Source: Alphaproteobacteria bacterium
GTDB taxonomy: Bacteria; Pseudomonadota; Alphaproteobacteria; CAAGCB01; CAG-977
Length of the DNA stretch: 64,000 nt
Direction: 5' to 3'
NCBI GenBank assembly: GCA_900768465.1
Contig: CAAGCY010000014.1
Coordinates: 19,621 to 83,620 of the forward strand
The position numbers were made by a program, and so were the translations under genes. Of the stretch, positions 50,699 to 60,600 are shown in pieces. Positions within the stretch are counted from its first letter, which is position 1. Every line of letters begins with the position of its first letter. The notes under the pieces are model-generated. The model had not been told where the DNA came from and searched no databases. It saw nothing but the letters and a program-made list of their open reading frames with translations.

Positions 50699-51259
50699 AT
50701 GTCTTTGCCCGCCCCCGTTGAACGCGAAGAAGTTTACTTCCGCCACACCGTTTGCACAGGCTATCGGCGCAGCGATGGTTTATGGGACATTGACGCGCGC
50801 TTTGTCGACCGCCGCCCGTTCGATTACCCGTGTTTCGACCGCGGCGGAATGGTTCCCGCGGGCGAAGCTTTCCATGATTTGAAACTGCGCCTGACCGTCG
50901 ACGACGACTTGGTCGTTCGCGAACTGGAGGTCACGCTGGACAAATTCCCTTACACACAATGCCCGTGTGCAAAAGCCGCTTTCAAAGCCGTCGTCGGATT
51001 GAAAATCTGCGCGGGATTTTCCAAAGAAGTTCACCGCGCCATTCCCGCAAAGTCGGGCTGTTCGCACTTGTTCGGCTTGCTGGTCGAAGCGGCGGGCGCG
51101 GCGTTCCAAGCCGTCAGTCAGGTTCGGCTGATGAAATACTGCCGCGGCGTCAAACCCGACCCGTTGGATTCGTGCGTCGCGTGGGACAGTTCGGGCGAAA
51201 TGGTCAAACGCCAATGGCCCGATTGGTTCAAGGAAAAAGACGATGGGTCGGCGGGCTAA
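50699..51259 (+). CDS. DUF2889 protein
   Basis: A 186-residue protein with HTVCTGYRRSDGLWDIDARFVDRRP, the DUF2889 opening, and Cys pairs (QCPCAKAAF, SGCSHLF) that may bind metal. Function unknown. ATG overlaps the aroB stop by reading directly after TAA. Confidence 0.85.
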   Translation: MSLPAPVEREEVYFRHTVCTGYRRSDGLWDIDARFVDRRPFDYPCFDRGGMVPAGEAFHDLKLRLTVDDDLVVRELEVTLDKFPYTQCPCAKAAFKAVVGLKICAGFSKEVHRAIPAKSGCSHLFGLLVEAAGAAFQAVSQVRLMKYCRGVKPDPLDSCVAWDSSGEMVKRQWPDWFKEKDDGSAG

Positions 51260-51800
51260 ATCCTCATACGCTTCATGGCACAATGAACCCGAACCGCCCA
51301 AACGCCCGTGCGATGTTCCGGGGTGTCCGTGCGCGGGCGAATACCGCGCGCCCAAAGACAAATCGTTGAAGGAATATTACTGGTTTTGCTTGGAACACGT
51401 CCGCGAATACAACGCGAAGTGGGACTATTACGCCGATATGACCGAAGCCGAAATCGAACAGCAAGTCAAAGACGATTACGGCTGGGGACGACCGACTTGG
51501 GATATGAGCGAACGGATTGCGTCGCGGATTTTCGACGATCCGCTGGGGCTGAAGCGCGAAGCGTTCGGCGAAAAGGGACAAAAGCAAACCGCGCCGAAAC
51601 AGGCGGCGGATCCCGCTTTGACGGCGGCGGCGCGGATTTTGGAATTGACCTTTCCTTTGGACAGAAAGCAAGTCAAAGCGAATTACAAACGGCTGGCGAA
51701 AATCTGCCATCCCGATTCAACGGGCGGCGATAAAAAATTGGAAGAAAAATTCAAAGACATTACGGAAGCTTACCGCCTGATTATGACGGTTTTGGCGTAA
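51243..51800 (+). CDS. J-domain (DnaJ-like) protein
   Basis: A 185-residue protein. A Cys-rich N-terminal part (CDVPGCPCAGEYRAP) is followed by a C-terminal J domain with HPD at 156-158. This layout is conserved in alphaproteobacteria, where the gene commonly neighbours bolA and cobS. It should stimulate DnaK. Confidence 0.9.
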   Translation: MGRRAKSSYASWHNEPEPPKRPCDVPGCPCAGEYRAPKDKSLKEYYWFCLEHVREYNAKWDYYADMTEAEIEQQVKDDYGWGRPTWDMSERIASRIFDDPLGLKREAFGEKGQKQTAPKQAADPALTAAARILELTFPLDRKQVKANYKRLAKICHPDSTGGDKKLEEKFKDITEAYRLIMTVLA

Positions 51801-51810
51801 CGTCCGCCGT

Positions 51811-54240
51811 TTAAAAATTGATTTTCAGGCTGACCATGCCCGTATGATCCTGATAATCCTTTTTAAACTTGCCGTCATACGTCAAAACGATTTCGCCCGC
51901 CCTGCCGAACGTAAAGAACACGTCTGCGCCGACTTCGCCGCCGAAACGCGCGAACGGTTCGCCTTTCATCGCGTACGTCGCCGAATTGTCGGGCAAGGAA
52001 ACCATCCGTATTTCATCGTCGCGCATCCAGTCGTATGTCGCCAGCGCTTTGATTTCGGAATGAACCGCCACTTTTCTGTTCAAACGCAAATATTGCGTCA
52101 TGCCCGCGCGAATCCCCGCGACCGCCGTTGCAAACTCCATGGTTTTGGATTGGACGGTCAAATCCAGTCCCGTTTTGTATTCATCCTGTTTGACAGACGT
52201 GTAGCGCACGCCGACTTCGGGAGAAATACCGCCGAAATCGTAGCCCGCGACGGCTTGCGCGGCAAACGTATCCGTTTCGTATTCGGATTTCAGCTTTAAA
52301 ATCTTTGTTTCGTCTTTGAATTTCGTATGCCCGAACGTCCCGACGGCGTTGAAGTAAAAGCTTTCGGGTTTGTAGCGCGCATACACAAACGCCGCATTTG
52401 TTTCCGCGTCCGTTTTCGACCGATCGGAATCGACGTCCGTTGACGTGTAAGCATATCCCGCGCCGAATTTCCAATCTTCGGCGGGCGATCCTTCCAGCCC
52501 TGCGGCAAAGCCCTTTGAATCCGCATCGAACGCATATTCGCCGTCAAATTTGGTTTTATTCACCAACCCGCGCGCCCACAGGCTTGCCCTGCCCGCCACA
52601 TAATCCCCGCCGCTGCGCCCTTTCCCTTTATAAGAAACGGCTTTTTTGCGCAGCAAATCTTCGTAATAAGGATTGTACCGCGGCTGTTCCGAAACATTCG
52701 TCAAACGGGCGAACACCGTATCCAAAATCGTACGCGCCGTCAAAACGGCAATGTGCGTATTGCTTGTATCCAATCCGACTTCGCGCAGGATGTTTTTCTT
52801 GTCTTTCAAATCCGCGTTGTCCAAAGCGTCGTTGATGGTATTGTCATCGATTTCATCGACAATATCGCCAGTTTTTTCATCCGTCGGCGTTACGTCCTCG
52901 CCTCCATCGATTAAATCCGAAACAGCCTGTTCGCCCGATCCCATTTTCAAAGCGATGTAAACCGTCCCCGAAGTAAGGGCGACATTGTTCAAATCCGCCT
53001 TGTTTTTAGCATCCTTACGCTCAAATTCGGTTTCCGAAATCGCGTATTTGCCGCTGTCGTAATTCAACAGCAAATCGTTCAACGTTTTTCCGTCGGCGAC
53101 AAGAATGTATTTCTCAACCGTTTTTTTCTTCAAAGCCGACAAATCCAGCGAAACGGTCACGGTATCGACGTTTGCGTTCAAAATCGACGACACATTGCCC
53201 GACGCCGGCAAAGTGATATTGATTGTCCCGTTTTGAACGGTGTTCGCGGCTATGGTGCGTTTTCCCAAATCGAAAACGTTTCCGTTCATTAAAAAATCAC
53301 CCGTCGTTTCAATGTTCCCCGCCGCCGACGCGTCGCCTGCCAGCGAAACGCCGACCGATCCGAAATCGCCTTGAATCGCCATACCGTTCGCCATTTGAAC
53401 AGTACCCGATCCGCTCCATAAATGACCGCTCGCGTTAAAAGACGAGTTTTCTTCCGAAAAAATCAAACTGCCGTTGACGGTCAACGTATCGCTTTGCAGA
53501 TTCGACGTTGTTTCAAATGTCGCTTTAGAACCGCCGTTGACCGTCAGTTTGTTGGTCAAAGTGCGTTCAAACGTAGCCCCGTCCCCTCCTTTGACAACAA
53601 CCGCTCCGTTTGTTGTATTGTTATATAATGTGATATTTGTGCTGATGTTAATAGGCTGCGCCGATGAATCCAGTATAATCACACCGCCGTTTTCGATAGT
53701 ATTCACCATCAGCGCGTTTTCAACGGTAATTTCGCTGGCGGCATCCACAATCAATTTTCCACCGCCCGCAATATTTTCAATGCCTCCCTGAACATTTATC
53801 AACGACAACGTTCCGTCCGTGTCTATTTGCGTCCCTATAGGAGAGCCGCTGGAAGGATGATATTTGTTAAAATCAATCTTCGAATTTTTGATTGTCATAT
53901 TTCCGGATATTTTCACGGTTTCATTGGAAAATGTGCCGATATTCGAAAACGTATATTCTTTATTCTTGGAAAAGCTCCACTTTCCGTTCAGCGTCAAGTT
54001 ATTTCTGTTTCCCTCAACGGTTTGATTCGAGCTGACTGTTGTTCCGCTATCCGTCCCGTCTATTGTTTTATCGGCACTCAAGGTCAATGTGCAGTCATCC
54101 CCGTTACAAGTTGAACCGTCCAATCCTGCACTCCGCGCCGTCATCGGGAACACGGCGACAATCAAGCCTGCCAAACAATGCAGCAAAACGGCACGGTAAC
54201 GATCGGTCAAAACTTTCAAAGCGGTTCGGGTCTGTTTCAT
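51811..54240 (-). CDS. Autotransporter with C-terminal beta barrel
   Basis: An 809-residue protein: long signal peptide (about 1-38, ending MTARSAG), a passenger of beta-helix repeats with NGKWSFSKNKEY, VENALMVNTIENGG, and a barrel in the last 290 residues ending MVSLKINF. Two passenger cysteines (CNGDDC) are near the start. Likely an adhesin or other surface protein. It is transcribed away from ileS behind a strong terminator; no clear promoter was seen. Confidence 0.88.
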   Translation of the reverse strand: MKQTRTALKVLTDRYRAVLLHCLAGLIVAVFPMTARSAGLDGSTCNGDDCTLTLSADKTIDGTDSGTTVSSNQTVEGNRNNLTLNGKWSFSKNKEYTFSNIGTFSNETVKISGNMTIKNSKIDFNKYHPSSGSPIGTQIDTDGTLSLINVQGGIENIAGGGKLIVDAASEITVENALMVNTIENGGVIILDSSAQPINISTNITLYNNTTNGAVVVKGGDGATFERTLTNKLTVNGGSKATFETTSNLQSDTLTVNGSLIFSEENSSFNASGHLWSGSGTVQMANGMAIQGDFGSVGVSLAGDASAAGNIETTGDFLMNGNVFDLGKRTIAANTVQNGTINITLPASGNVSSILNANVDTVTVSLDLSALKKKTVEKYILVADGKTLNDLLLNYDSGKYAISETEFERKDAKNKADLNNVALTSGTVYIALKMGSGEQAVSDLIDGGEDVTPTDEKTGDIVDEIDDNTINDALDNADLKDKKNILREVGLDTSNTHIAVLTARTILDTVFARLTNVSEQPRYNPYYEDLLRKKAVSYKGKGRSGGDYVAGRASLWARGLVNKTKFDGEYAFDADSKGFAAGLEGSPAEDWKFGAGYAYTSTDVDSDRSKTDAETNAAFVYARYKPESFYFNAVGTFGHTKFKDETKILKLKSEYETDTFAAQAVAGYDFGGISPEVGVRYTSVKQDEYKTGLDLTVQSKTMEFATAVAGIRAGMTQYLRLNRKVAVHSEIKALATYDWMRDDEIRMVSLPDNSATYAMKGEPFARFGGEVGADVFFTFGRAGEIVLTYDGKFKKDYQDHTGMVSLKINF

Positions 54241-54317
54241 ATTCAATCCCTTCTGACGACTGATATTTTGCGGATATTCTGGCAGAGATTGGTTTATTTT
54301 TTATTGATTTCAAACAG

Positions 54318-54353
54318 CAAAAAGCCCGCTTTTATTCAAAGCGGGCTTTTTAT
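54318..54353 (-). terminator. Rho-independent terminator after ileS
   Basis: AAAGCCCGCTTT and AAAGCGGGCTTT form a 12-bp stem with a 5-base loop and T run; it works for ileS and in both directions. Confidence 0.9.
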
Positions 54354-54364
54354 TCAAGGATGGA

Positions 54365-57300
54365 TTACGCTTTTTTCAAAACGAAAACGACTTTCGCGTC
54401 GCCGACTTCCTCGGTATCGCCCGTCAAGCCTTTTTGTTCGTCAAAGACGACCGCCAAAACCTGTTCGGCGATATAGGCTTTGTTTTCCTTTAACGCCGCC
54501 GAAACGGTCGCGTCATCGGAATCGTACCTGACTTCGATTCTGTCGGACACGTCGAATCCGCTGTCTTTGCGTTTCTGCTGAATCGCGCGGACAAAGTCGC
54601 GGGCGATGCCTTCGCGTTCCAGTTCGGGACGGATTTCCGTATCCAGAACGACGACCGCCGTGTTGTCGGGCAAAGCCTGTCCCGCTTTGCCGTCTTTCAA
54701 AACCAAGCGCAATTCGAATTCGTCGGGATTCAAAGTCTGTCCCGCGATTGACAGCGTGCCGTCGTCGTTTTTGCGCCATTCGGTTGTTTTGGACGCGGCA
54801 AGAATGTCCTTCATAAACCGCCCCAAACGCTTGCCGACCAGCGGCGTGATGATGTACAGCGTTTGATCCGCCAGTTCTTCGACATTTTGCGCCAAAATCA
54901 GATTTTTGACATTGACTTCGTCCTCGATCAATTCGGCGTAAGCGTTCAAAGCCCCCGTTTTCGCGCCCGCGACCGTCATCGACGCCAACGGCAGGCGGTT
55001 GCGGAGCTTGTGGTCTTCGCGAATCGCTTTGGAGGTCGAACACACGGCGCGCACAAAGTCCATGTCAGCCACCAGCTTGTCGTCAGCCGCGAAAGCGTTG
55101 TAATCGGGATAGTCGGTCAAATGGACGCTTTCCCCGCCCGTCAAAGCGCGGTAGATGTATTCGCACGTCAGCGGCAGCAGCGGAGCCAACGCTTTGGACA
55201 GCGTGACCAGAACCGTGTACAGGGTGTCGAACGCTTCCGTCCCCTGCGAAACGTCCCAGAACCGCGCGCGGGAACGGCGAATGTACCAGTTGTTCATGAT
55301 TTCAAGGAAATCCGCCACCGCGGTGCAAGCGCTGACAATGTCGCACGCGTCCAGTTCTTCGGTCAGCGTTTTGACCAAATCGCGGGTTTTCGCCAGAATA
55401 TAGCGGTCAAGAATGTCTTTCGGCGCATACAGTTCTTTGGCTTTCAGCCCTTCGGCGTTCGCGTACAGCGTGAAGAAGTAAAACGCGTTCCACAGCGGAA
55501 TCAAGGCTTTGCGCGACGATTTCGCGATTTCCTTGCCTTCGCGGTCGATAGACAGGTTGCCCCCGCGCAAAATCGGCGAAGACACCAAAAACCACCGCAG
55601 CGCGTCCGACCCCAGCGTGTTGAACACGTCCGTCGGATCGGGATAGTTGCGCAAACGCTTCGACAGCTTTTGCTGGTTTTCGTCCAGCACGACACCGTGG
55701 CACAAGCATGTCTTGAACGGCGCGCGGTCGAACAAAGCGGTGCTCATCACCATCAGGGTATAGAACCAGCCGCGGGTCTGCGCCAAGTATTCGACGATGA
55801 AATCCGCAGGCGAATGGTTTTCAAACCAGTCTTTGTTTTCAAACGGGTAATGCACCTGCGCGAACGGCATCGATCCCGATTCGAACCAGCAGTCCAGCAC
55901 GTCGTCGACGCGGCGCATCATGGATTTGCCCGTCGGATCGTCGGGGTTCGGACGCACCAGCGTGTCGATGAACGGACGGTGCAGGTCGGTGACTTTGACG
56001 CCGAAGTCTTTTTCCAGTTCGGCAATCGAACCGTACACGTCGACGCGCGGATACTTCGGATCGTCGGATTTCCACACGGGAATGGGCGCGCCCCAGAAAC
56101 GGTTGCGGGAAATCGACCAGTCGCGCGCGCCTTCCAGCCACATGCCCATCGCCCCGTTTTTGATGTGTTCGGGAATCCAGTTGATGGTTTGGTTGTTCGC
56201 GACCATTTTATCGCGGAAAGCCGTGACTTTGACGAACCAGCTGTTAATCGCTTTGTAAATCAGCGGGGTGTCCGTGCGCCAGCAGTGCGGATAGTTGTGC
56301 TTGTACATTTCCTTGCGCACCAGCTTGCCTTCGGCTTTCAGGCGTTTGATAATCGGTTCGTTGGTTTCAAAAACCTGCATGCCTTCGTAATCGGGGACTT
56401 CTTTGGTAAAGCAGCCCTTGCCGTCCACGGGGCAGACCACGGGGATATCATAAGGCTGACAAGCAATCATGTCGTCTTCGCCGAATCCGGGGGCGATATG
56501 AACGATGCCCGTGCCGTCTTCGGTCGAAACATAGTCCGCCTGAATGATTCGGAAAGCGTTTTTCGTCCCCTCGAAATACGGGAACAACGGCTGATACGTG
56601 CGTCCGACCAGCTCCGCGCCCTTGACCGTTTTGACTTTGACGGCTTTGGCGAGTTCGCGTTTGTAGCGTCCGACCAACGCGGAAGCCAGAACATATTGAA
56701 CGCCGTCTTCTTCGTAAAAGTCGTAATCGAATTCCTTGTTCACGCACAGCGCCAGGTTTGACGGCAAAGTCCACGGGGTCGTCGTCCACGCCAGCGCTTT
56801 GACGGGCATTGTTTCGCCCTCGACGGGGTTCAGCGTGAACATCACGGTCACGGACGGGTCTTCGCGTTCGCGGTAACAGTTGTCCATGCGCGTTTCAAAG
56901 TTCGACACGGGGGTTTCCGCCGCCCAACTGTACGGCTGGATGCGGACGCCTTCGTACATCAATCCTTTTTTGTACAGTTCCTTGAACGCCCAAATGATGG
57001 ATTCCATATAGTTCAAATCCATCGTTTTGTAGTCGTTGTCAAACGACACCCAGCGCGCCTGACGGGTAACGGTCTGTTTCCATTCGTTGGTGTACATCAG
57101 CACGCGTTCGCGGCAGGTTTCGTTGAACTTGCCGATGCCGAATTTGGAAATCGCGGCGCGTCCCGAAATGCCCAAGAACTTTTCCGTATCCATTTCCGCG
57201 GGCAAGCCGTGGCAGTCCCAGCCGAAACGGCGTTCGACGCGGTGTCCGCGCATTGTCTGATAGCGGGGAACGATGTCCTTGACGTAGCCCGTCAGCAAAT

Positions 57301-57502
57301 GCCCGTAGTGGGGCAAGCCGTTCGCGAACGGAGGTCCGTCGTAGAAAACGTATTCGTTCGACCCTTTCGCGCCCGCGTCGCGGTTGGCGATGGATTTCGC
57401 GAACGTGTCGTCCTTGCGCCAATACTCCAGAATATCGCGTTCCAGCTGCGGAAAGTCCGCTTTTGCCGAAACGTCGGGATAATGCTTTGTTTTTTCCGTC
57501 AT
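54365..57502 (-). CDS. ileS: Isoleucyl-tRNA synthetase, eukaryote-like type (IleRS2)
   Basis: A 1045-residue synthetase. The ATP motifs are HYGH (65-68, GPPFANGLPHYGH) and KLSKR near residue 612, both in the form of eukaryotic-like IleRS2. Editing domain: residues about 200-380 (ALAWTTTPWTLPSNLAL). The usual C-terminal zinc Cys pairs of IleRS1 are missing. IleRS2 enzymes are known to resist mupirocin; that is expected here. Promoter on the minus strand at 57578-57551. Confidence 0.96.
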   Translation of the reverse strand: MTEKTKHYPDVSAKADFPQLERDILEYWRKDDTFAKSIANRDAGAKGSNEYVFYDGPPFANGLPHYGHLLTGYVKDIVPRYQTMRGHRVERRFGWDCHGLPAEMDTEKFLGISGRAAISKFGIGKFNETCRERVLMYTNEWKQTVTRQARWVSFDNDYKTMDLNYMESIIWAFKELYKKGLMYEGVRIQPYSWAAETPVSNFETRMDNCYREREDPSVTVMFTLNPVEGETMPVKALAWTTTPWTLPSNLALCVNKEFDYDFYEEDGVQYVLASALVGRYKRELAKAVKVKTVKGAELVGRTYQPLFPYFEGTKNAFRIIQADYVSTEDGTGIVHIAPGFGEDDMIACQPYDIPVVCPVDGKGCFTKEVPDYEGMQVFETNEPIIKRLKAEGKLVRKEMYKHNYPHCWRTDTPLIYKAINSWFVKVTAFRDKMVANNQTINWIPEHIKNGAMGMWLEGARDWSISRNRFWGAPIPVWKSDDPKYPRVDVYGSIAELEKDFGVKVTDLHRPFIDTLVRPNPDDPTGKSMMRRVDDVLDCWFESGSMPFAQVHYPFENKDWFENHSPADFIVEYLAQTRGWFYTLMVMSTALFDRAPFKTCLCHGVVLDENQQKLSKRLRNYPDPTDVFNTLGSDALRWFLVSSPILRGGNLSIDREGKEIAKSSRKALIPLWNAFYFFTLYANAEGLKAKELYAPKDILDRYILAKTRDLVKTLTEELDACDIVSACTAVADFLEIMNNWYIRRSRARFWDVSQGTEAFDTLYTVLVTLSKALAPLLPLTCEYIYRALTGGESVHLTDYPDYNAFAADDKLVADMDFVRAVCSTSKAIREDHKLRNRLPLASMTVAGAKTGALNAYAELIEDEVNVKNLILAQNVEELADQTLYIITPLVGKRLGRFMKDILAASKTTEWRKNDDGTLSIAGQTLNPDEFELRLVLKDGKAGQALPDNTAVVVLDTEIRPELEREGIARDFVRAIQQKRKDSGFDVSDRIEVRYDSDDATVSAALKENKAYIAEQVLAVVFDEQKGLTGDTEEVGDAKVVFVLKKA

Positions 57503-57550
57503 ATCGTAAAAATCTCCGACCGATAGAGTTATCCTTGGGATACTTTTTTA

Positions 57551-57578
57551 ATCATATCGCCCTTAAACGTCAACACAA
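57551..57578 (-). promoter_or_regulatory. Sigma70 promoter of ileS
   Basis: On the minus strand TTGTGT (57578-57573), spacer 16, TATGAT (57556-57551), about 50 bases before the start codon. Confidence 0.65.
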
Positions 57579-57649
57579 TCCTTGACGAAAAGGCAAATTT
57601 GGGGGATTCTGATGTTTTAAAAAAACACCCTGAACGAATGGAACGGATT

Positions 57650-60600
57650 ATGGCTTCGGAAAACGAAATGAACGAAACGCTTTTGCTGTCGCAGGAAACG
57701 CTGCCCCCGAAATCGGCAAAAGACAAAATCGCCGTGATTGCGGCAATCGTACTGACGGTTTTGTGGGGCGTTTCGGCATGGTCGTTTTTGGGCGTTTCGG
57801 GGTGGTGGAACGCGCGTTATGAAATGACGCCCCCCGAATACTTCAGCTGCTTGACGGGATTGCTGAGTCCCGTCGCCTTCATTTGGATTGCGGCGGCTTA
57901 TTTCGCATCCGAACGCCGCTTTGTCCGCGAAGCCGACGTTTTGCGCGCCTACATCGCCGAACTGACACATCCGAGCGCGAAAAACAAGCTGTATGTGTCG
58001 GGGGTTCTGGACAGCTTGAAAATGCAGACGGAGAACTTGAACGCCGTTTACGCGCGGCTGAAAGACTGTTCCGATTCGGTCGGTCAAATTTTCGACACCC
58101 ATACCGCCGACGTTGAAAAAGCGACACAAGCCCTTGCTGAAACGTTGACGAACGCTTCGGGTTGCGTCGCCGAAAAAACCAAAGAACTGAACCAATCCTG
58201 CGCGGCGGCAAAAGAACAAACGGACAGTGCGTTGAATCTGCTGCACGAAAATGCGGCGGCTTTGCAAACGGCGGCAAACGAAACAAGCGCCGCACTGGAA
58301 CGGGCGGGTGAAAAATTGAACGGCGAAAAAGCGGCTTTGCGCGAAACAAGCGACGCGATGACCGACAATTTGAACCGTTTGACGGCGGACGTGCGCGAAC
58401 AAAGCGATTTACTGCGCGCCGCGTCCGAAAAAGCGCGCGACGTTTTAAGCGAACAAACAGGCATCGCCGCGCAGGAAATCGGCAAACACGCCGCCGATTT
58501 GACGGCGGTCGCAAACAGCGTCCACGACAAACTGTCCCGACAGGCGGCGGATTTGAAGCAAAACATTCAGGCGCACTTGTCCATGCTGGCCGAAGCGGGC
58601 GACAAAGCGCGCGACGATATGGCGGCGATAGGTATCGCTTTGGACGAACAGTCGTCGTCGCTGAAAAACGCGGCGCAAACGGCTTTGACCGGCATGGAAA
58701 CCTCGGCGGATTTGCTGGAACGGCGCGTATCCGACATAAAGCGCGCTTTGACCGACCAAACCGAAGCCGTTGCCGCCAAAAACGACGTTTTGGTCAAAAT
58801 GACCGAACGCCTGATTGCGAAATTCGGCGAACAAAACGCCGCTTTGGACAACGAATCCGAAAAAACGGTCGCCCGCTTTAAAAACGTCGAAGCGACTTTG
58901 GACGCTTATATGACCGAAATCGGCGCGGCAACCGATGCCGCCGTCGCCAAAATTTCCGCCGTGTCCGACGAACTGACGGATAAATCCGACAAATTGGCGG
59001 CGACGGCGGATGCCGCTCATTCGCGCCTGACCGCCGTCGGTGAAGACGTCGACATGAAAACTCAGCTGTTGGGCGTCGCTTTGAAGAATATGAAGAACGA
59101 CACGCAGACCGTTTCCGAAATACTGGACGCGCAGACCGTACGCCTGACATCGGCTTTGGATTCCGCCAACGAACGGCTGGATAAAATGAAAGACGGATTT
59201 GCGTCCGGCGTTTCCGTTTTGGATACGGCGATTGCGCAAACGAACGAACGCGCCGATTCCGCTTGTCTGCGCCTGCAAAAACATTCCGCCGAACTGTCCG
59301 ATTTAAGCAGCGCGCTGGTGTCGCAGGCTTTGGTCAGCGAAACGTCGCTGGCGCAACAGCAAAAATACATCTCCGCCGCCGCCGCCCGTGTCGAAGAAAT
59401 CAAAAACAGCCTGAAACAGCAGTCCGAAGACCTGACGGGCATTGCCGATTTGCTGGACGCCCGAAGCGCGCGAACCATTGCCGATCTGTCCGAAAAAATG
59501 CGGGATTTGCTGGCGTCCTCCTCTGCCGCCGCGGATAAATTCGCAGAACTGGAAATCGCTTTGAACAACAAAGTCCAATCGTTCGACGCGGCCGCGAAAC
59601 AAACCGCCTCCGTCAATTCGGATTTGGCGGATTCGCTGAACGCGCACAAAGACATGCTGTCAGCGTCGGCGCGGCGCATGGCGGGCTATACCGAGGAGGT
59701 TACCGCCGAAATCACCCGCCAGACAACCCAAATGGACGTATCCGCGGATTTGTTGAAAAACCGCGCCGAAAAAGCCGTTTCCCAGCTGGACGAACAGTTC
59801 CGCAAGCTGGACGGCAACGCGCGTTTGCTGTTGGATACGGCGACGCGGACGGCGGATTCTTTGTCCGAAAAAACGCAAACCGTCGACGCTCTGTTTTCCA
59901 AGCAAAGCGCGACGTTGTCCGACGCGTCCGACAAATTGGCGGAACAAACGGGAAAAGTCGCCGCTTTGCTGCGTGAACAGTCCGAACAGGCAGACAGCGA
60001 TTTGGAACGTCTGGTCGCCCGCATCCGTTTGCTGGAGGAAGGGCTGAACGTCCAAACCAAAGAACTGACCCACGCCTCCGACACGACGGTCGCGCATCTG
60101 GAAAACGTAGGCGCGGCGCTGGCGAAACAATCCGAAAGCTTGGCGGATTTGACGGCGGAAGCCCAAAAACGGCTGACCGATTCGGCACAGACGTTTACCG
60201 ACAAAATATCGGCTTTTTCCGCTTTGATAAAGGATTTCACCGTTCAAAACGGCGATTCTTTGGCGCAAATCAACATCGGACAGACCGATTTTTCGGAAGC
60301 GGCAGACGCTTTGATTCAACGCATGAACGCCTTGAAAACCGAAATTGCCGCCCAAACGGAAAGCTTGCAGCAGCAATCGGCGAAGTCAACGCAGCAAGCC
60401 CTGATGGTGCGCGATTCCATGCAGCGTCACATTGTCGATTTGGGCGATGTCGCCAATATGATTGCCACGCAGTCCCGATTGGGCGAAGCGTCTTTGAACA
60501 ATCAAACGGACGCTTTGAACGCGGCGGCGCAGGATGTGATGCGGCACCTGAACGACATCAACGAAGCCGTGCGCCAAAATACGACGGATTTGCTGTCCGC

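Noticed and set aside
54863..56761. 632-codon open frame on the plus strand opposite ileS
   Set aside because: It is a shadow of ileS produced by codon bias; it is Arg/Phe/Gln-rich, has no recognisable domain, and ileS is certain.
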